A stretch of 54,750 bases of DNA from assembly GCA_949502025.1 (NCBI GenBank), contig CATBCG010000009.1, positions 1 to 54,750 of the forward strand. Direction: 5' to 3'. The position numbers were made by a program, and so were the translations under genes. The DNA comes from MGBC131033 sp910585655. GTDB taxonomy: Bacteria > Bacillota > Clostridia > Lachnospirales > Lachnospiraceae. Below the pieces are notes generated by a model, which was not told the origin of the DNA, ran no database searches, and saw only the letters and a list, made by a program, of their open reading frames with translations. Positions 8,576-17,745 of this stretch are shown in pieces. Each line of letters opens with the position of its first letter. Position 1 is the stretch's first letter.

Positions 8576-9172
8576 TCACAGCTCTACACGTCCCTCCAAG
8601 GCACGCAGCAATGTAACCTCGTCGATATTTTCCAGATCGCCGCCTACCGGGACGCCGCTTGCAATCCGGCTGACCCGGATTCCGGTCGGCTTAATCAGCT
8701 TACTGATATACATTGCCGTCGTTTCTCCTTCCAGGCTGGAACCGGTCGCAATGATCACCTCTTCAATCTCTCCCTGAAGCCGCTGCATCAGCTCCTTTAA
8801 ACGAATATCAGAAGGACCGATCCCAAGCATCGGAGAAATCGCGCCATGCAGTACATGGTACACGCCTTCGTATTTCTGTGTTTTTTCATAGGCTGACATA
8901 TCCCGTACATTTTCTACTACCATAATCGTCTTATGGTCTCGCTTCGGGCTAGAGCAAATCGGACAAAGCTCGGAATCGGTAATCGTATAACATTCCTTAC
9001 AATAACGGACATTTTCTCTGGCATCTAAAATCGCCGCTGCCAGACTTTTCGCATGTTCCTCCGGCATATGAATAATATGAAACGCCAGTCTGCCCGCCGT
9101 TTTATTGCCAATTCCCGGCAGCCTGCCTAACTCCTCGATCAATTTACTGATCTGTTTGCTATAATATTCCAT
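8576..9172 (-). CDS. recR: recombination protein RecR
   Basis: RecR acts with RecF and RecO to load RecA at single-strand gaps. The 198-residue product has the full architecture: helix-hairpin-helix LGRLPGIGNKTAGRLAF (15-31), a four-Cys zinc finger (Cys58, Cys61, Cys70, Cys73) and a Toprim domain (about 80-175) with MVVENVRDMSAYE. Length equals the family norm. Its ATG shares a base with the TGA of ybaB (TGATG), so translation is probably coupled. It is the last gene of the dnaX-ybaB-recR unit. Confidence 0.97.
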   Translation of the reverse strand: MEYYSKQISKLIEELGRLPGIGNKTAGRLAFHIIHMPEEHAKSLAAAILDARENVRYCKECYTITDSELCPICSSPKRDHKTIMVVENVRDMSAYEKTQKYEGVYHVLHGAISPMLGIGPSDIRLKELMQRLQGEIEEVIIATGSSLEGETTAMYISKLIKPTGIRVSRIASGVPVGGDLENIDEVTLLRALEGRVEL

Positions 9173-9525
9173 CAGAACGGAAAGCCTCCACCCAAACCAC
9201 CTAAACCTCCGGCGATCGAGTTCATCGCCTCGGCAGATTCCTCCTCCATCTTACGCAGGGCTTCGTTGGTCGCCGCTACGATCAAATCCTCTAATGTCTC
9301 AATATCCTCCGGATCGACTACCTCCGGCGCCAGCTTTACCGATACCAGTTCCTTTTTACCAGATACCTTAACGGTCACGACGCCGCCTCCGGCACTGGCT
9401 TCCCATTCCTTTTCCTCGATTTCTTTGCTCTTTTCCTCCATCTGACGCTGCATTCTCTGTGCTTGTTTCATCAGATTATTCATATTTCCCGGCATTCCGC
9501 CCGGAAATCCACCTCGCTTTGCCAT
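9172..9525 (-). CDS. ybaB: YbaB/EbfC nucleoid-associated protein
   Basis: The 117-residue product matches YbaB/EbfC, a small dimeric DNA-binding protein: Gly/Met/Asn-rich N-terminus (GGMPGNMNNLMKQAQRMQRQ), a central beta-sheet (GGGVVTVKVSGKKELVSVKL) and a helical C-terminus ending in a Gly-rich tail (GGLGGLGGGFPF). It sits between dnaX and recR as in most bacteria, 79 bp after dnaX. Confidence 0.95.
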   Translation of the reverse strand: MAKRGGFPGGMPGNMNNLMKQAQRMQRQMEEKSKEIEEKEWEASAGGGVVTVKVSGKKELVSVKLAPEVVDPEDIETLEDLIVAATNEALRKMEEESAEAMNSIAGGLGGLGGGFPF

Positions 9526-9604
9526 ATCTGGTTTCCCCTTTCCTGCTTCTCAAAAAGAAGCTAACTTTTAACATTGTACCATGGATTTCCAATTCCGGCA
9601 AGCC

Positions 9605-11206
9605 TCAATCCACGTATTCGATTTCGGCTTTGATCATCCGGCTTAAATCTATCCAATCTGCTTCCCGACCTGCCGCTGCCTTCCGGCACACGGTACGAAT
9701 TTCTACATCCTTTTTTACACACTGGTTAATCGCCTGTTTTAACTCCGATAGATGCGCCTCTGTATCTACGCAACCTTTGTCGAGCTGATCTTCAAATACC
9801 AGCAGCAGGGAACCGCCTTCCGCCGACGGTTTTGCTTCTTTTATATAAGTTTTTAAGGGATGGGAAAGCCCGGCAACGATTTTCGTCCAATTTTTAGCGA
9901 CCTCCTGCAAATCCTCCGGCACCGCCTTTTCATAAACCGGCTCGCCCTTCGTCTCCGCTTCGTCCTGCCTCAAGCTGCCTCCTGCCGCCTGCAGCGCCTT
10001 TAACGATTCGCTCCCACCTTTTTCCAAAAAAGCAGATAACCCCTGGCTTTGATACTGTTCCAGCCTTTCTTCTAGCTGCTTTACCCGCTCTACTAAGGAC
10101 GTATAGTCAGTCTCCATCTCCGGCTTACAGAGTTTAATCAAGGCAATTTCTACTATCACCCGTTTTTGTGAAGCATAACGAAGCTGTCCGGACAGCTCCG
10201 AAAAAATACGAATATAGCGCATCAGCGTCTCTCCGTCCGTCCGCCTGGCTGCCTCTTTCATCTGCTCTAGCTGATCGCTGGCTACATCGATACGATCTGC
10301 CGCTTCCTCGGAGGTCGAGAGCAGCAAAAGATTCCGAAAGTACCACGTCATATCCACTGCAAACTGCGTTATATCGCGCCCATCCATAACGATTTTCTCT
10401 AACAAGTCAAGACAGCCTTCTACCTGCCCGGACAGCAAAAAATAGAACAGCCTGGTAAATACCTCTGTATCGACTGCTCCCAACACTTCCAGCACATTAT
10501 CATAGGTAAGTTTTTTCCCAAAATGAAACGCCAGACACTGATCCAGCAGGCTAAGGGAATCACGCATCGAACCGTCTCCCGCTTTTGCCACATAGCGCAG
10601 CGCCTTTTCTTCTGCCTCATTTCCCTCCCGCTCCATCAGCTCCTGCAGGCGGGCGGTAATCGTCTCTATCGAAATCCGTTTAAAATCATACCGCTGACAA
10701 CGGGATAAAATCGTAATCGGAATCTTATGGGCTTCCGTCGTCGCCAAAATAAAGATCACATAAGAAGGCGGCTCCTCCAACGTTTTTAACAAAGCGTTAA
10801 ACGCCCCAGGAGAAAGCATATGCACCTCATCAATGATATATACCTTATAACGCCCCTCTGTCGGAGAATATTGTACCTCATCAATGATCTCGCGGATATT
10901 GTCTACTCCGTTGTTGGAGGCGGCATCGATTTCGATCACATTCATAGAGGTTCCCTCTGCAATCCGCCTGCACATCGGGCATTCTCCACAGGGGCTTCCC
11001 TCTGTTGGATATTCACAGTTGACCGCCCTTGCCAAAATCTTTGCTACGGAGGTTTTTCCGGTTCCTCTTGTCCCACAAAACAAATAGGCATGACCGATCC
11101 GATCTGCCTGAATCTGATTTTTTAACGTAGTCACTATTGCGTCCTGTCCCTTTACTTCCTCAAAACCGCCCGGACGGAATTTTCGGTATAATGCTGTATA
11201 TCCCAT
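9605..11206 (-). CDS. dnaX: DNA polymerase III subunit gamma/tau
   Basis: This is the clamp-loader ATPase. The 533-residue product has Walker A GTRGTGKT (45-52), zinc-binding Cys64, Cys73, Cys76 and Cys79, Walker B IIDEVHML (124-131) and the SRC motif (LSRCQRYDF), followed by the collar domain and a C-terminal tau-like region (about 370-533). The length is that of a Gram-positive DnaX. I saw no A-rich slippery heptamer, so there is no sequence support for a programmed frameshift. It heads the dnaX-ybaB-recR operon, with a promoter at 11271-11299. Confidence 0.96.
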   Translation of the reverse strand: MGYTALYRKFRPGGFEEVKGQDAIVTTLKNQIQADRIGHAYLFCGTRGTGKTSVAKILARAVNCEYPTEGSPCGECPMCRRIAEGTSMNVIEIDAASNNGVDNIREIIDEVQYSPTEGRYKVYIIDEVHMLSPGAFNALLKTLEEPPSYVIFILATTEAHKIPITILSRCQRYDFKRISIETITARLQELMEREGNEAEEKALRYVAKAGDGSMRDSLSLLDQCLAFHFGKKLTYDNVLEVLGAVDTEVFTRLFYFLLSGQVEGCLDLLEKIVMDGRDITQFAVDMTWYFRNLLLLSTSEEAADRIDVASDQLEQMKEAARRTDGETLMRYIRIFSELSGQLRYASQKRVIVEIALIKLCKPEMETDYTSLVERVKQLEERLEQYQSQGLSAFLEKGGSESLKALQAAGGSLRQDEAETKGEPVYEKAVPEDLQEVAKNWTKIVAGLSHPLKTYIKEAKPSAEGGSLLLVFEDQLDKGCVDTEAHLSELKQAINQCVKKDVEIRTVCRKAAAGREADWIDLSRMIKAEIEYVD

Positions 11207-11232
11207 ATCTGCACATCCTTACCTTTTTTAAG

Positions 11233-11257
11233 CCAGAGACATCCCAAAACTCTCTGG
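11233..11257 (-). promoter_or_regulatory. hairpin in the dnaX 5' leader
   Basis: CCAGAGA (11233-11239) pairs with TCTCTGG (11251-11257). It lies between the dnaX promoter and its start codon. It has no U-run in the leftward direction, so it is more likely a leader structure than a terminator of the AraC gene. Confidence 0.4.
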
Positions 11258-11270
11258 TTTATGATAAAAA

Positions 11271-11299
11271 AGTATAACACACTTCTTTGGCACAGGCAA
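11271..11299 (-). promoter_or_regulatory. dnaX operon promoter
   Basis: Minus strand TTGCCT (11294-11299), 17 bases, TATACT (11271-11276). The start codon of dnaX is about 65 bp downstream. The -35 box lies just beyond the AraC stop codon. Confidence 0.6.
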
Positions 11300-11302
11300 T
11301 TC

Positions 11303-13504
11303 CTATCTGTTTGTACTTCCCTTTTTCTTCTTATAATATTCTCCCGGTGTCACGCCCATTTCCTGTTTAAAGGCTCGGATCAACGGACGGCAGCTATAGA
11401 AGCCGGAATGCTCGGCGGCGCGGTTGACCGACTCTCCCTGTTCCATACACATTTTGGCATGTTCCAGCCGCAGCGCCGTCAAATACTCCAACATTCCACG
11501 ACCTGTTATTTTACAAAAGCTTCTGGACAAGTAGGAAGCGTTCAGCCCAAACAAATAGGCGATAGAAGAAACATTAAGCTGTGGATCGAGGTAGTGCTGG
11601 TGGAGATATTCTTCGATTCGCTGCACCGTCTGTCCGGCGCTTTTGCTGCTTTGAACGGTGGTTCCTGTCAGCTTCGTTCCGCCTAAGCCGTCTTCCGCTG
11701 TCTCATTCTGTCCGTTTTCTGTTGTCTTGGCAATTTCTCCCTCTTGTGCTTCCTCTTGTTCCTCTTCCATCCACTCCGCCGTATGCCAGTTCCGGCGAAT
11801 CTCTTCCTGCAGCGCTTCCGCTTCCTCATGACGGTGCGCATGAAGAAGCTCCGAAAGCTGATCTATCTGCATAAAATAATTCATTTCATTCCGGATTTCT
11901 TCATCGCTAGAAAAGGTATCATAGCATAAAATCATTTCCTCGCTTCCGATATAGTTCCGAAATTCCTCAATCTCCCGCAGTTCCTGATACGCCTCCGGAA
12001 GCTTGGATACACTCTGTTTTAAACGGCTGATATTCGCGCAGATCGCAAATTCAAACCGCTCTTGTAAAAACCGGCAGATGCTTTGTGTCTTTTCCCAAAT
12101 CAAAGCATTTTTCTCTGCAAATTCCTCTGCCGGAAAGTTGGCAATCACATAATACAAATTCCCCAGTTTTCCACTGACCCTGGCAGGAAAATCAGCATAA
12201 AATTCCTGTACGACATTGGCGATAACAAAATCTAAAAGCTCCAGGCTTCCTCCCGGCGTGTCGTCGTCTAAATACAGTATCTCCTTAACATCCTCCGCAT
12301 CAAAAGCCGTCACCAGAAAGCCGTCATAGCACAGACGTTTTTCCTGACCGTTTGGAATACGGTTTGTACACAGCAAAAAGTACAAATCACTTTCCTCATA
12401 AAAATCCTGCTGCCAACGCAATACCTTCTGTTTATCCCGTATTCCTTTTAAAAGAGCCAAAAGATTCTGATGGATAACGGCAAACTCATTCTGTTCCTCT
12501 GTCTGCAAACCGCTCGACTCCATCAGTTGGATCAACGCCTCTACCGGGGCATAATTTCTCCTGGAAATCCAATATACCATAACTGGTCCTAACACACTAC
12601 AGCAGACAAGATAGATTGCCAAAAACAGCCAAATTCGCTGAAATCCCTGGCGTGCTTTTTCATTGGAATATACATTCCAGATTGTCAGACCATACTCCTC
12701 TAAATCTTTCCTTAGGATATCATACTCCTTTTTCTGAAACTTGTCCCCCTCGTTCTCACCTATCACATACGACCGTACTGCTTTTAAAAAGGAAGGGCTG
12801 CCAAGTTCTAACAAGATCGGCTCCTGCTCTGACGGTATCTCCTCCATCACCGTCAAAAACAGGGCAGAGGAGGAACCTCCCGTCAACTGCCCTGCTAAAA
12901 TCTGCCGTTCCATCCTTATCATAACAACCAGATCCTGCTGCAAAAAGCTTTCCTGACCATCCCGGCAAAGCATATAAAACAAATACTCCTGACCTCCTAC
13001 TTCTATCATAGAAATACGGTTATAGGGATTTTCCTCTAAAATACCTCGAAACGGCTCTGTATAAAGCCCTATCTGACCCCCTAACAACGTATTATGTTCC
13101 ATACTCAAACAATTTGTATTCGTTATAATAAAACCCTCTTTTGGATAAAACACATAAATCGACTGAATCACCTTATTTGCCATGCAAAACCCTTTTAATA
13201 CTTCCTGCACTTTTCTGACCTGAATTGCCTCCTCCTTCCGAAAACTGCGCCGCTCTGAAAAATACCTTACTTCATCGTTCAGCATAATATTTTGCGCGTT
13301 GCTGGAAATGCCTTCCAATGTCTGCTTCAAATAATGGTAGTCCTTTTCCGTATTTTGTATTTGTAGCTGCTCTCCCTGCTCTACAATCGTATGTACCGAA
13401 AAAAGATAGAGAATTATTCCGAACATCACCGGGAGCAAAAGGGCTGCTGTATAGGAATAAAACCATTTCCACATTGTTCTATTGTTTTTATTGTGCTTCA
13501 TCAT
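11303..13504 (-). CDS. membrane-bound AraC family sensor-regulator
   Basis: The 733-residue product resembles the large one-component AraC regulators (YesS/YtdP-like) found with LipO-type binding proteins. It has a membrane helix at about 15-37, an extracytoplasmic sensor region (about 40-285), a second helix (about 290-313), a cytoplasmic middle region and a C-terminal double HTH (about 630-733: LNVSSIAYLFGLNASYLSRS and VNRAAEHSGFYSCRPLIRAF). AAGGGAG precedes the first ATG. It lies 128 bp after the binding-protein gene on the same strand, and probably responds to the same sugar and controls that gene. Confidence 0.88.
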   Translation of the reverse strand: MMKHNKNNRTMWKWFYSYTAALLLPVMFGIILYLFSVHTIVEQGEQLQIQNTEKDYHYLKQTLEGISSNAQNIMLNDEVRYFSERRSFRKEEAIQVRKVQEVLKGFCMANKVIQSIYVFYPKEGFIITNTNCLSMEHNTLLGGQIGLYTEPFRGILEENPYNRISMIEVGGQEYLFYMLCRDGQESFLQQDLVVMIRMERQILAGQLTGGSSSALFLTVMEEIPSEQEPILLELGSPSFLKAVRSYVIGENEGDKFQKKEYDILRKDLEEYGLTIWNVYSNEKARQGFQRIWLFLAIYLVCCSVLGPVMVYWISRRNYAPVEALIQLMESSGLQTEEQNEFAVIHQNLLALLKGIRDKQKVLRWQQDFYEESDLYFLLCTNRIPNGQEKRLCYDGFLVTAFDAEDVKEILYLDDDTPGGSLELLDFVIANVVQEFYADFPARVSGKLGNLYYVIANFPAEEFAEKNALIWEKTQSICRFLQERFEFAICANISRLKQSVSKLPEAYQELREIEEFRNYIGSEEMILCYDTFSSDEEIRNEMNYFMQIDQLSELLHAHRHEEAEALQEEIRRNWHTAEWMEEEQEEAQEGEIAKTTENGQNETAEDGLGGTKLTGTTVQSSKSAGQTVQRIEEYLHQHYLDPQLNVSSIAYLFGLNASYLSRSFCKITGRGMLEYLTALRLEHAKMCMEQGESVNRAAEHSGFYSCRPLIRAFKQEMGVTPGEYYKKKKGSTNR

Positions 13505-13551
13505 GAAACTCCCTTCGATACCACAGAAGTTTTCTTGTTTTTTAATACGCT

Positions 13552-13590
13552 AAGCCGCCCGTTCCAGCACAGCGCTTCAACGGGCGGCTT
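13552..13590 (-). terminator. strong hairpin between binding protein and AraC genes
   Basis: AAGCCGCCCGTT (13552-13563) pairs perfectly with AACGGGCGGCTT (13579-13590). The T-run is missing leftward, so it may be a processing or attenuating hairpin that makes the binding-protein message more abundant than the regulator message. Confidence 0.5.
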
Positions 13591-13632
13591 CCCAGCCTAG
13601 CTTATCCTAGCCTTCTCACACTTTTATATACT

Positions 13633-15336
13633 TTATCTTGCCTGATAACGATCATAAGCTGCCTGTTTTACATCCAGACACTGCTGCAGACCATAGGTAT
13701 AGAGTGTATCAATAAAACTTTCATAATTATCCAGAGATTCGCCTCCCAAGATGAATTTAACCGTCATCTCGTCTACCAAGGTCTGGATATCCGTATAAGC
13801 AGAATTGTAGATATTTCCTTCTTCTTCGGTCATCGTTACCTCCGGAGCAATCAGCCAGCTTCTGTCTGCCTGGCTCCATACATCCTCAATCGCCAATACG
13901 TCCTCTGTATAGAACTGCTCCTCGTACTGCCAGTCATAACGACCCGGAGCGATTCTTGGGCAATAGAACAAAAGGGCATCGGACGGAGAGTAGCCATCCG
14001 GGTTATTTAAAATCTGATCGGTATACTGATATTTCGGCGTTCCGTTTTTATTAAGAGTATAAGTTTCTCCCTCAATACCATAATTACACAATGCCATCGC
14101 CTCTTCGGTATACTGATAATCCAGCCACTTCAAAGCAATATCGAGGTTCTGAATACTTGGTGAAAAGGCAATCGACTCTCCGGTAATACGGCTTCCGGTA
14201 TAGCAGCTTTTCGGTGTATCGCCCGCATTCATCACCGGAATCGGAGCGCCTACATAATTGATATTTTCATCCGTAGACATCCCGCTATTGAGGAAAAACT
14301 TACCGCCGTATACAAACAAGCTACTGCCAGCGCCTGCTTTTCCGGTCGCCATATAAGAGTTATCTGCAATCGTCTCCGAATTGTTTGCCGTAAAGTTCTG
14401 GTCAATCAGACCTTCCGCATACCACTGACGGAACGTATCCAGGAAATCCTTATATCCAAGCTCTGCCGGTCCGTATTTGACTACGCCGTCCTCTGCATAA
14501 AATTCCGGCATTACTCCAAATGCAGAGGTAAACGCTCCTGCATATAATGTGCCTTCCGGTCCAATCATCAAAGGAGCCTCTGCTCCCTTTTCTTCTTTAA
14601 AAGCAGTCAACGTCTTGTGCCAGTCCTCGATCGTCTCCGGCATCGGCAGACCGCAGTCATCCAGCCAGTCCTGACGAATCAACAGTCCCAAATAGGTCTT
14701 CTGGCTTGCCAGTCCATTGTCGTCTCCATTTAAGCCCCATACGACCGGCATTGTACCGTCATCGGCTACATATCCCTTTAATGCTTCCGGATGTGTCTGT
14801 ACAAGAGCCAGGTAATTCGGCATATTCTCTTTGATGGCGTCTGTAACATCCATGAAAATACCATCGTTTACTGCCTTCTTAATACCACTTGGATAATAGG
14901 AAGTTGCTTGTCGTACCATATCCGGCACATCTCCGGATGCAATCATCAAACCAAATTTTTCCATCGCTTCCTGAGAGTTGACTACTACATAATTGATATG
15001 TACGTTTGTCCGCTCCTCTAATTCTTTTACGGTAATACATTCATCCGGTGAGGACATATAGCTGTTTGACCATACTACCCACATCGAAAAATCTACCTTG
15101 CTGTCGGCAATCGGTAATCCTGTACCGCTGGATGGCGTCTGTTCTCCCTGATTGTCCTCTTCCTTTTGTCCCTGGCTGTCGTCCTGTTCGTTATCCTGTT
15201 TGTCTGCATCGTTGCCCTGTTCGGTTTTACTGCCTGATCCATTCGACTCTTTAGAATCGTTCTTAGAGCCGCAGCCAGCGAAAAGGCTTACTGCCATTGT
15301 TGCTGCCAAAAGCAGCGCCAGCCACTTTTTTTTCAT
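13633..15336 (-). CDS. extracellular solute-binding lipoprotein (LipO/YtcQ type)
   Basis: This 567-residue protein is a sugar-binding component for an ABC importer. It has a lipoprotein signal with lipobox LFAGC (lipidated Cys22), a Ser/Lys/Asp/Gln-rich linker (23-75) and a binding domain beginning at VDFSMWVVWSN. It shares LEERTNVHIN and EKFGLM-ASGD motifs with the lipoprotein at 31517-33193, so the two are paralogs. AGGAGGAG precedes the ATG. A hairpin lies directly upstream of the ribosome site. No permease or ATPase gene is nearby, which is unusual; the adjacent membrane AraC gene is the likely regulator. Confidence 0.9.
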   Translation of the reverse strand: MKKKWLALLLAATMAVSLFAGCGSKNDSKESNGSGSKTEQGNDADKQDNEQDDSQGQKEEDNQGEQTPSSGTGLPIADSKVDFSMWVVWSNSYMSSPDECITVKELEERTNVHINYVVVNSQEAMEKFGLMIASGDVPDMVRQATSYYPSGIKKAVNDGIFMDVTDAIKENMPNYLALVQTHPEALKGYVADDGTMPVVWGLNGDDNGLASQKTYLGLLIRQDWLDDCGLPMPETIEDWHKTLTAFKEEKGAEAPLMIGPEGTLYAGAFTSAFGVMPEFYAEDGVVKYGPAELGYKDFLDTFRQWYAEGLIDQNFTANNSETIADNSYMATGKAGAGSSLFVYGGKFFLNSGMSTDENINYVGAPIPVMNAGDTPKSCYTGSRITGESIAFSPSIQNLDIALKWLDYQYTEEAMALCNYGIEGETYTLNKNGTPKYQYTDQILNNPDGYSPSDALLFYCPRIAPGRYDWQYEEQFYTEDVLAIEDVWSQADRSWLIAPEVTMTEEEGNIYNSAYTDIQTLVDEMTVKFILGGESLDNYESFIDTLYTYGLQQCLDVKQAAYDRYQAR

Positions 15337-15357
15337 AAATAACTCCTCCTTAATCTT

Positions 15358-15378
15358 GGGATTTTATGACAAAATCCC
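15358..15378 (-). promoter_or_regulatory. hairpin just upstream of the lipoprotein ribosome site
   Basis: GGGATTTT (15358-15365) pairs with AAAATCCC (15371-15378) around a 5-base loop. It sits about 8 bp before the AGGAGGAG site and could affect translation or mRNA stability. Confidence 0.4.
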
Positions 15379-15430
15379 GATTTCTCAGCCATGGCTAAAG
15401 CAGATACTTTTGCCATCACGCTTCCCAGAC

Positions 15431-15439
15431 AGTATAACA
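15431..15439 (-). promoter_or_regulatory. extended -10 promoter of the binding-protein gene
   Basis: Minus strand TGTTATACT (TG-n plus TATACT, -10 at 15431-15436). No good -35 is seen, as expected for an activator-dependent or extended -10 promoter. Confidence 0.5.
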
Positions 15440-15530
15440 CAGCTTTTACCAGAAACCTATGTCCTACTTTTGACTTTATACGGTAGTGTAATAAAGCAAA
15501 GGTAAGATTTTCGTCATATTTTATAACATC

Positions 15531-16562
15531 TTACAACGAAAGTTTCATATCTCCCTGGCGAATCCAGCCAGCCTTTCTCATCCCCTCGCTCAATACCCAG
15601 GTAATTGCGCCTGGTAAAATAAAGTGCATCATCACAATCTCTGTCAGAAGCAGCCACTGGTTTCTGCTTCCTGCCATCGTCTGCCAGCTCATAATCTGCC
15701 CGACCAAGCCAGAGGTTCCCATTCCGGAACCGACTGCATTACACTGCATGTTTAACAGCACTGTGGCAACCGGAGCCAAAACTGCGCTCGTTATGATCGG
15801 CGGCAACCAAATCAGCGGTTTCCGCATAATATTAGGGATCTGGATCATCGACGTTCCGATTCCCTGCGCTACCAGCCCGCCGAACCGGTTTTCCCGGTAG
15901 CTTGCCACTGCAAAGCCGACCATCTGGCAGCTACAACCAAGCACTGCCGCGCCTGCTGCCAGCCCGGAAAGCCCCAGAGACACTCCGATTGCCGCAGAGC
16001 TAATCGGCAGCGTTAAAATCATCCCCATCAGCACCGATACCACGATTCCACCAACGATCGGCTGTTTTTCTACATTGACGTTGACCAGTCCGCCCAGCCA
16101 GCGCATAAACATGGAAATATACGGACCGATAAGAAATCCAGCCAGCGCCCCGCATCCAATCGCTACTAATGGTGTTACGAGGATGTCCAGTTTCGTTTTT
16201 CCGGACACCATCTGACCTAACTCAATCGCCACATAGGCAGCTACAAAGGCTCCCAACGGCTCTCCCGGCTTTCCGAGCGTCAGCGTTTCCAGCAAATTGG
16301 GAAACGCTCCGATCATACCGGCTACTGCTGCCGACACGGTTACTAATGTGTCCTCTTTGAATTTACAGGCTACTCCTACGCCGATACCCGCTCCGGTAAG
16401 CGTTTTAGCTATATTTGCCACTGCCAGAATATAAGAGCCTGCCGTCCCGCCGATCAAATCCCCTATCTGTGCCAGAATCGTCCCAATGATTAACGTTGAA
16501 AACAGTCCCAACGCCATCCCTGATAAACCATCAATAAAAATACGGTCAAAGATTTTTTTCAT
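15531..16562 (-). CDS. PfoR/PTS EIIC-like membrane transporter
   Basis: The 343-residue product is very hydrophobic with about eight to ten membrane segments and Gly-rich turns (LTGAGIGVGVACKFKEDTL, GCGALAGFLIGPYISMF). It matches the EIIC-like family that includes Clostridium perfringens PfoR. No EIIA or EIIB domain is present, so sugar phosphorylation cannot be assumed. It follows the NiaR-type repressor by 104 bp and has its own promoter with an inverted repeat at the expected transcription start. That context suggests a substrate linked to nicotinate metabolism, which is inference. Confidence 0.8.
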   Translation of the reverse strand: MKKIFDRIFIDGLSGMALGLFSTLIIGTILAQIGDLIGGTAGSYILAVANIAKTLTGAGIGVGVACKFKEDTLVTVSAAVAGMIGAFPNLLETLTLGKPGEPLGAFVAAYVAIELGQMVSGKTKLDILVTPLVAIGCGALAGFLIGPYISMFMRWLGGLVNVNVEKQPIVGGIVVSVLMGMILTLPISSAAIGVSLGLSGLAAGAAVLGCSCQMVGFAVASYRENRFGGLVAQGIGTSMIQIPNIMRKPLIWLPPIITSAVLAPVATVLLNMQCNAVGSGMGTSGLVGQIMSWQTMAGSRNQWLLLTEIVMMHFILPGAITWVLSEGMRKAGWIRQGDMKLSL

Positions 16563-16602
16563 ATTGTTTCATCCTCCCACAATTTCCATTCTTTTACTGT
16601 CT

Positions 16603-16656
16603 TGTCACTTGTCATGACATGTATGCAATCGTATCACAGAAGAATAAAAAATGCAA
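16603..16656 (-). promoter_or_regulatory. promoter with overlapping TGTCA/TGACA operator, candidate NiaR target
   Basis: Minus strand TTGCAT (16651-16656), 17 bases, TACGAT (16628-16633). The predicted start falls near 16621, directly against the perfect palindrome TGTCATGACA (16610-16619), with a further TGTCA at 16603-16607. A repressor bound here would block initiation. NiaR is encoded just upstream, so it is the obvious candidate. Confidence 0.55.
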
Positions 16657-16666
16657 GAGAAGATTT

Positions 16667-17185
16667 TTATGTCACTTCCTGCAAATATCCCTTTTTCTCT
16701 AATGCCTCTCCAATCCGATCCAATATCTCCTCTGAATCCGCCTCTACGGTATGAAAATGCAGCCCGTCCGTCAATTCTTTAAGAGGGACAGGCTTTTTCG
16801 TCTTTAGTTTCTGTATAAATTCTTCTACATCTCTTCGATTCTCTATAATCAAATCAGCTTCAATCTGCCCATACAACTCATGAGAGACTATGATGTTTAA
16901 CACCTTTCCGCCCAGCTCTACAATCGTACTGAGTTCGTCCTCTATTTGCTCCGTCGTATGCCGTACCAAATACACTCTGTTGACTTTTCCCCGCGCCTGC
17001 TCATACAGCATATAGCCTCTGGTCGTCGGCAGTATATTTCGGTTGACTGCACGTAAAAGCGCCACGTCCTGGACAATCACCTGTCTGCTTACCCCAAGCC
17101 TTCCTGCCAGCTTTGAACCGGATACCGGGGTCGGGCTTTCCTGCAAAATCCGCAGCAGCTCCTGCCTTCTTTCTACTCCTTCCAT
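16667..17185 (-). CDS. niaR: NiaR-type transcriptional repressor (HTH_11 + 3H domain)
   Basis: NiaR represses NAD synthesis and niacin uptake genes when nicotinate is available. The 172-residue product has an N-terminal winged helix (about 6-60, SGSKLAGRLGVSRQVIVQDV) and a C-terminal 3H domain with the conserved histidines His76 (VRHT), His102 (VSHELYG) and His143/His145 (GLHFHTVEA). Family length is normal. AAGGAG lies about 10 bases before the ATG. No NAD synthesis gene is in the window. The next gene downstream encodes the PfoR/EIIC-like protein, whose promoter has a good operator candidate. Confidence 0.9.
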   Translation of the reverse strand: MEGVERRQELLRILQESPTPVSGSKLAGRLGVSRQVIVQDVALLRAVNRNILPTTRGYMLYEQARGKVNRVYLVRHTTEQIEDELSTIVELGGKVLNIIVSHELYGQIEADLIIENRRDVEEFIQKLKTKKPVPLKELTDGLHFHTVEADSEEILDRIGEALEKKGYLQEVT

Positions 17186-17247
17186 CCATATCTTCTCCTT
17201 TTTCTCGTTTCATATGAGCCGAATTTTGTTCGGCTTTCTTTCCTGTC

Positions 17248-17276
17248 AGTATACCTATTTTTCTGGTAAAATGCAA
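17248..17276 (-). promoter_or_regulatory. niaR promoter
   Basis: Minus strand TTGCAT (17271-17276), 17 bases, TATACT (17248-17253). A hairpin AGCCGAA/TTCGGCT lies in the leader just downstream. Confidence 0.65.
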
Positions 17277-17459
17277 GCTGTTGAAATACTGTCTCCATAA
17301 GTCACATAGGTAAAATAGATTATAGGGCATTTGGAAAAATTGTACAAGTGTTTTTGTCCAAATCAGAATAAAAAAGACTTGCTATTTTGATAGACACTAA
17401 ATATAATGAACTCAGACATACTTTTTGTAATTTGTTTTCGGACAGAAAGGAAACCAGTT

Positions 17460-17726
17460 ATGTTTCGTTTATGGGGAAAAATTTGGAGACACAATAAAAT
17501 GCTGTGGGATATGACGGTAACGGTAGAAGATGAGAGCCTAAACCGTACCCGCAAGATTTTTCAGGCATTAGAAGAACTCTGTTATGCCTACGATTTGTCA
17601 AAGCCTCTTTGGCTTGACAAAAATATCAAGGAATTCAAACGACATGATAAAACCCGTTTTTCACAGGATAATTTTATAGATTCGATTGATTTTGATTATC
17701 TGGAAATTCATATCATAGAAGAGTAA
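17460..17726 (+). CDS. small hypothetical protein, 88 residues
   Basis: I do not recognise a family. I start at ATG 17460 because AGAAAGGAAA lies 7 bases before it; a longer frame from 17406 lacks a ribosome site. The product (MFRLWGKIWRHNKMLW...) is soluble, with an amphipathic N-terminus, an acidic C-terminus and LNRTRKIFQALEELCYAYDL. A terminator overlaps its stop codon, so it is a single-gene unit, which supports it being real. Confidence 0.7.
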   Translation: MFRLWGKIWRHNKMLWDMTVTVEDESLNRTRKIFQALEELCYAYDLSKPLWLDKNIKEFKRHDKTRFSQDNFIDSIDFDYLEIHIIEE

Positions 17727-17745
17727 GCCGACCGCTTACTCTTCT
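17717..17745 (+). terminator. intrinsic terminator overlapping the small gene's stop
   Basis: AGAAGAGTAAGC (17717-17728) pairs with GCTTACTCTTCT (17734-17745) around a 5-base loop, then ATTTT. The stop codon TAA (17724-17726) is inside the left arm. Confidence 0.75.

Noticed and set aside
9605..11206. programmed frameshift in dnaX
   Set aside because: No A-AAA-AAG type slippery site was seen near the domain III boundary.
11207..11302. SRP RNA gene upstream of dnaX
   Set aside because: In some Firmicutes it lies here, but the 96 bp hold only a promoter and a short hairpin.
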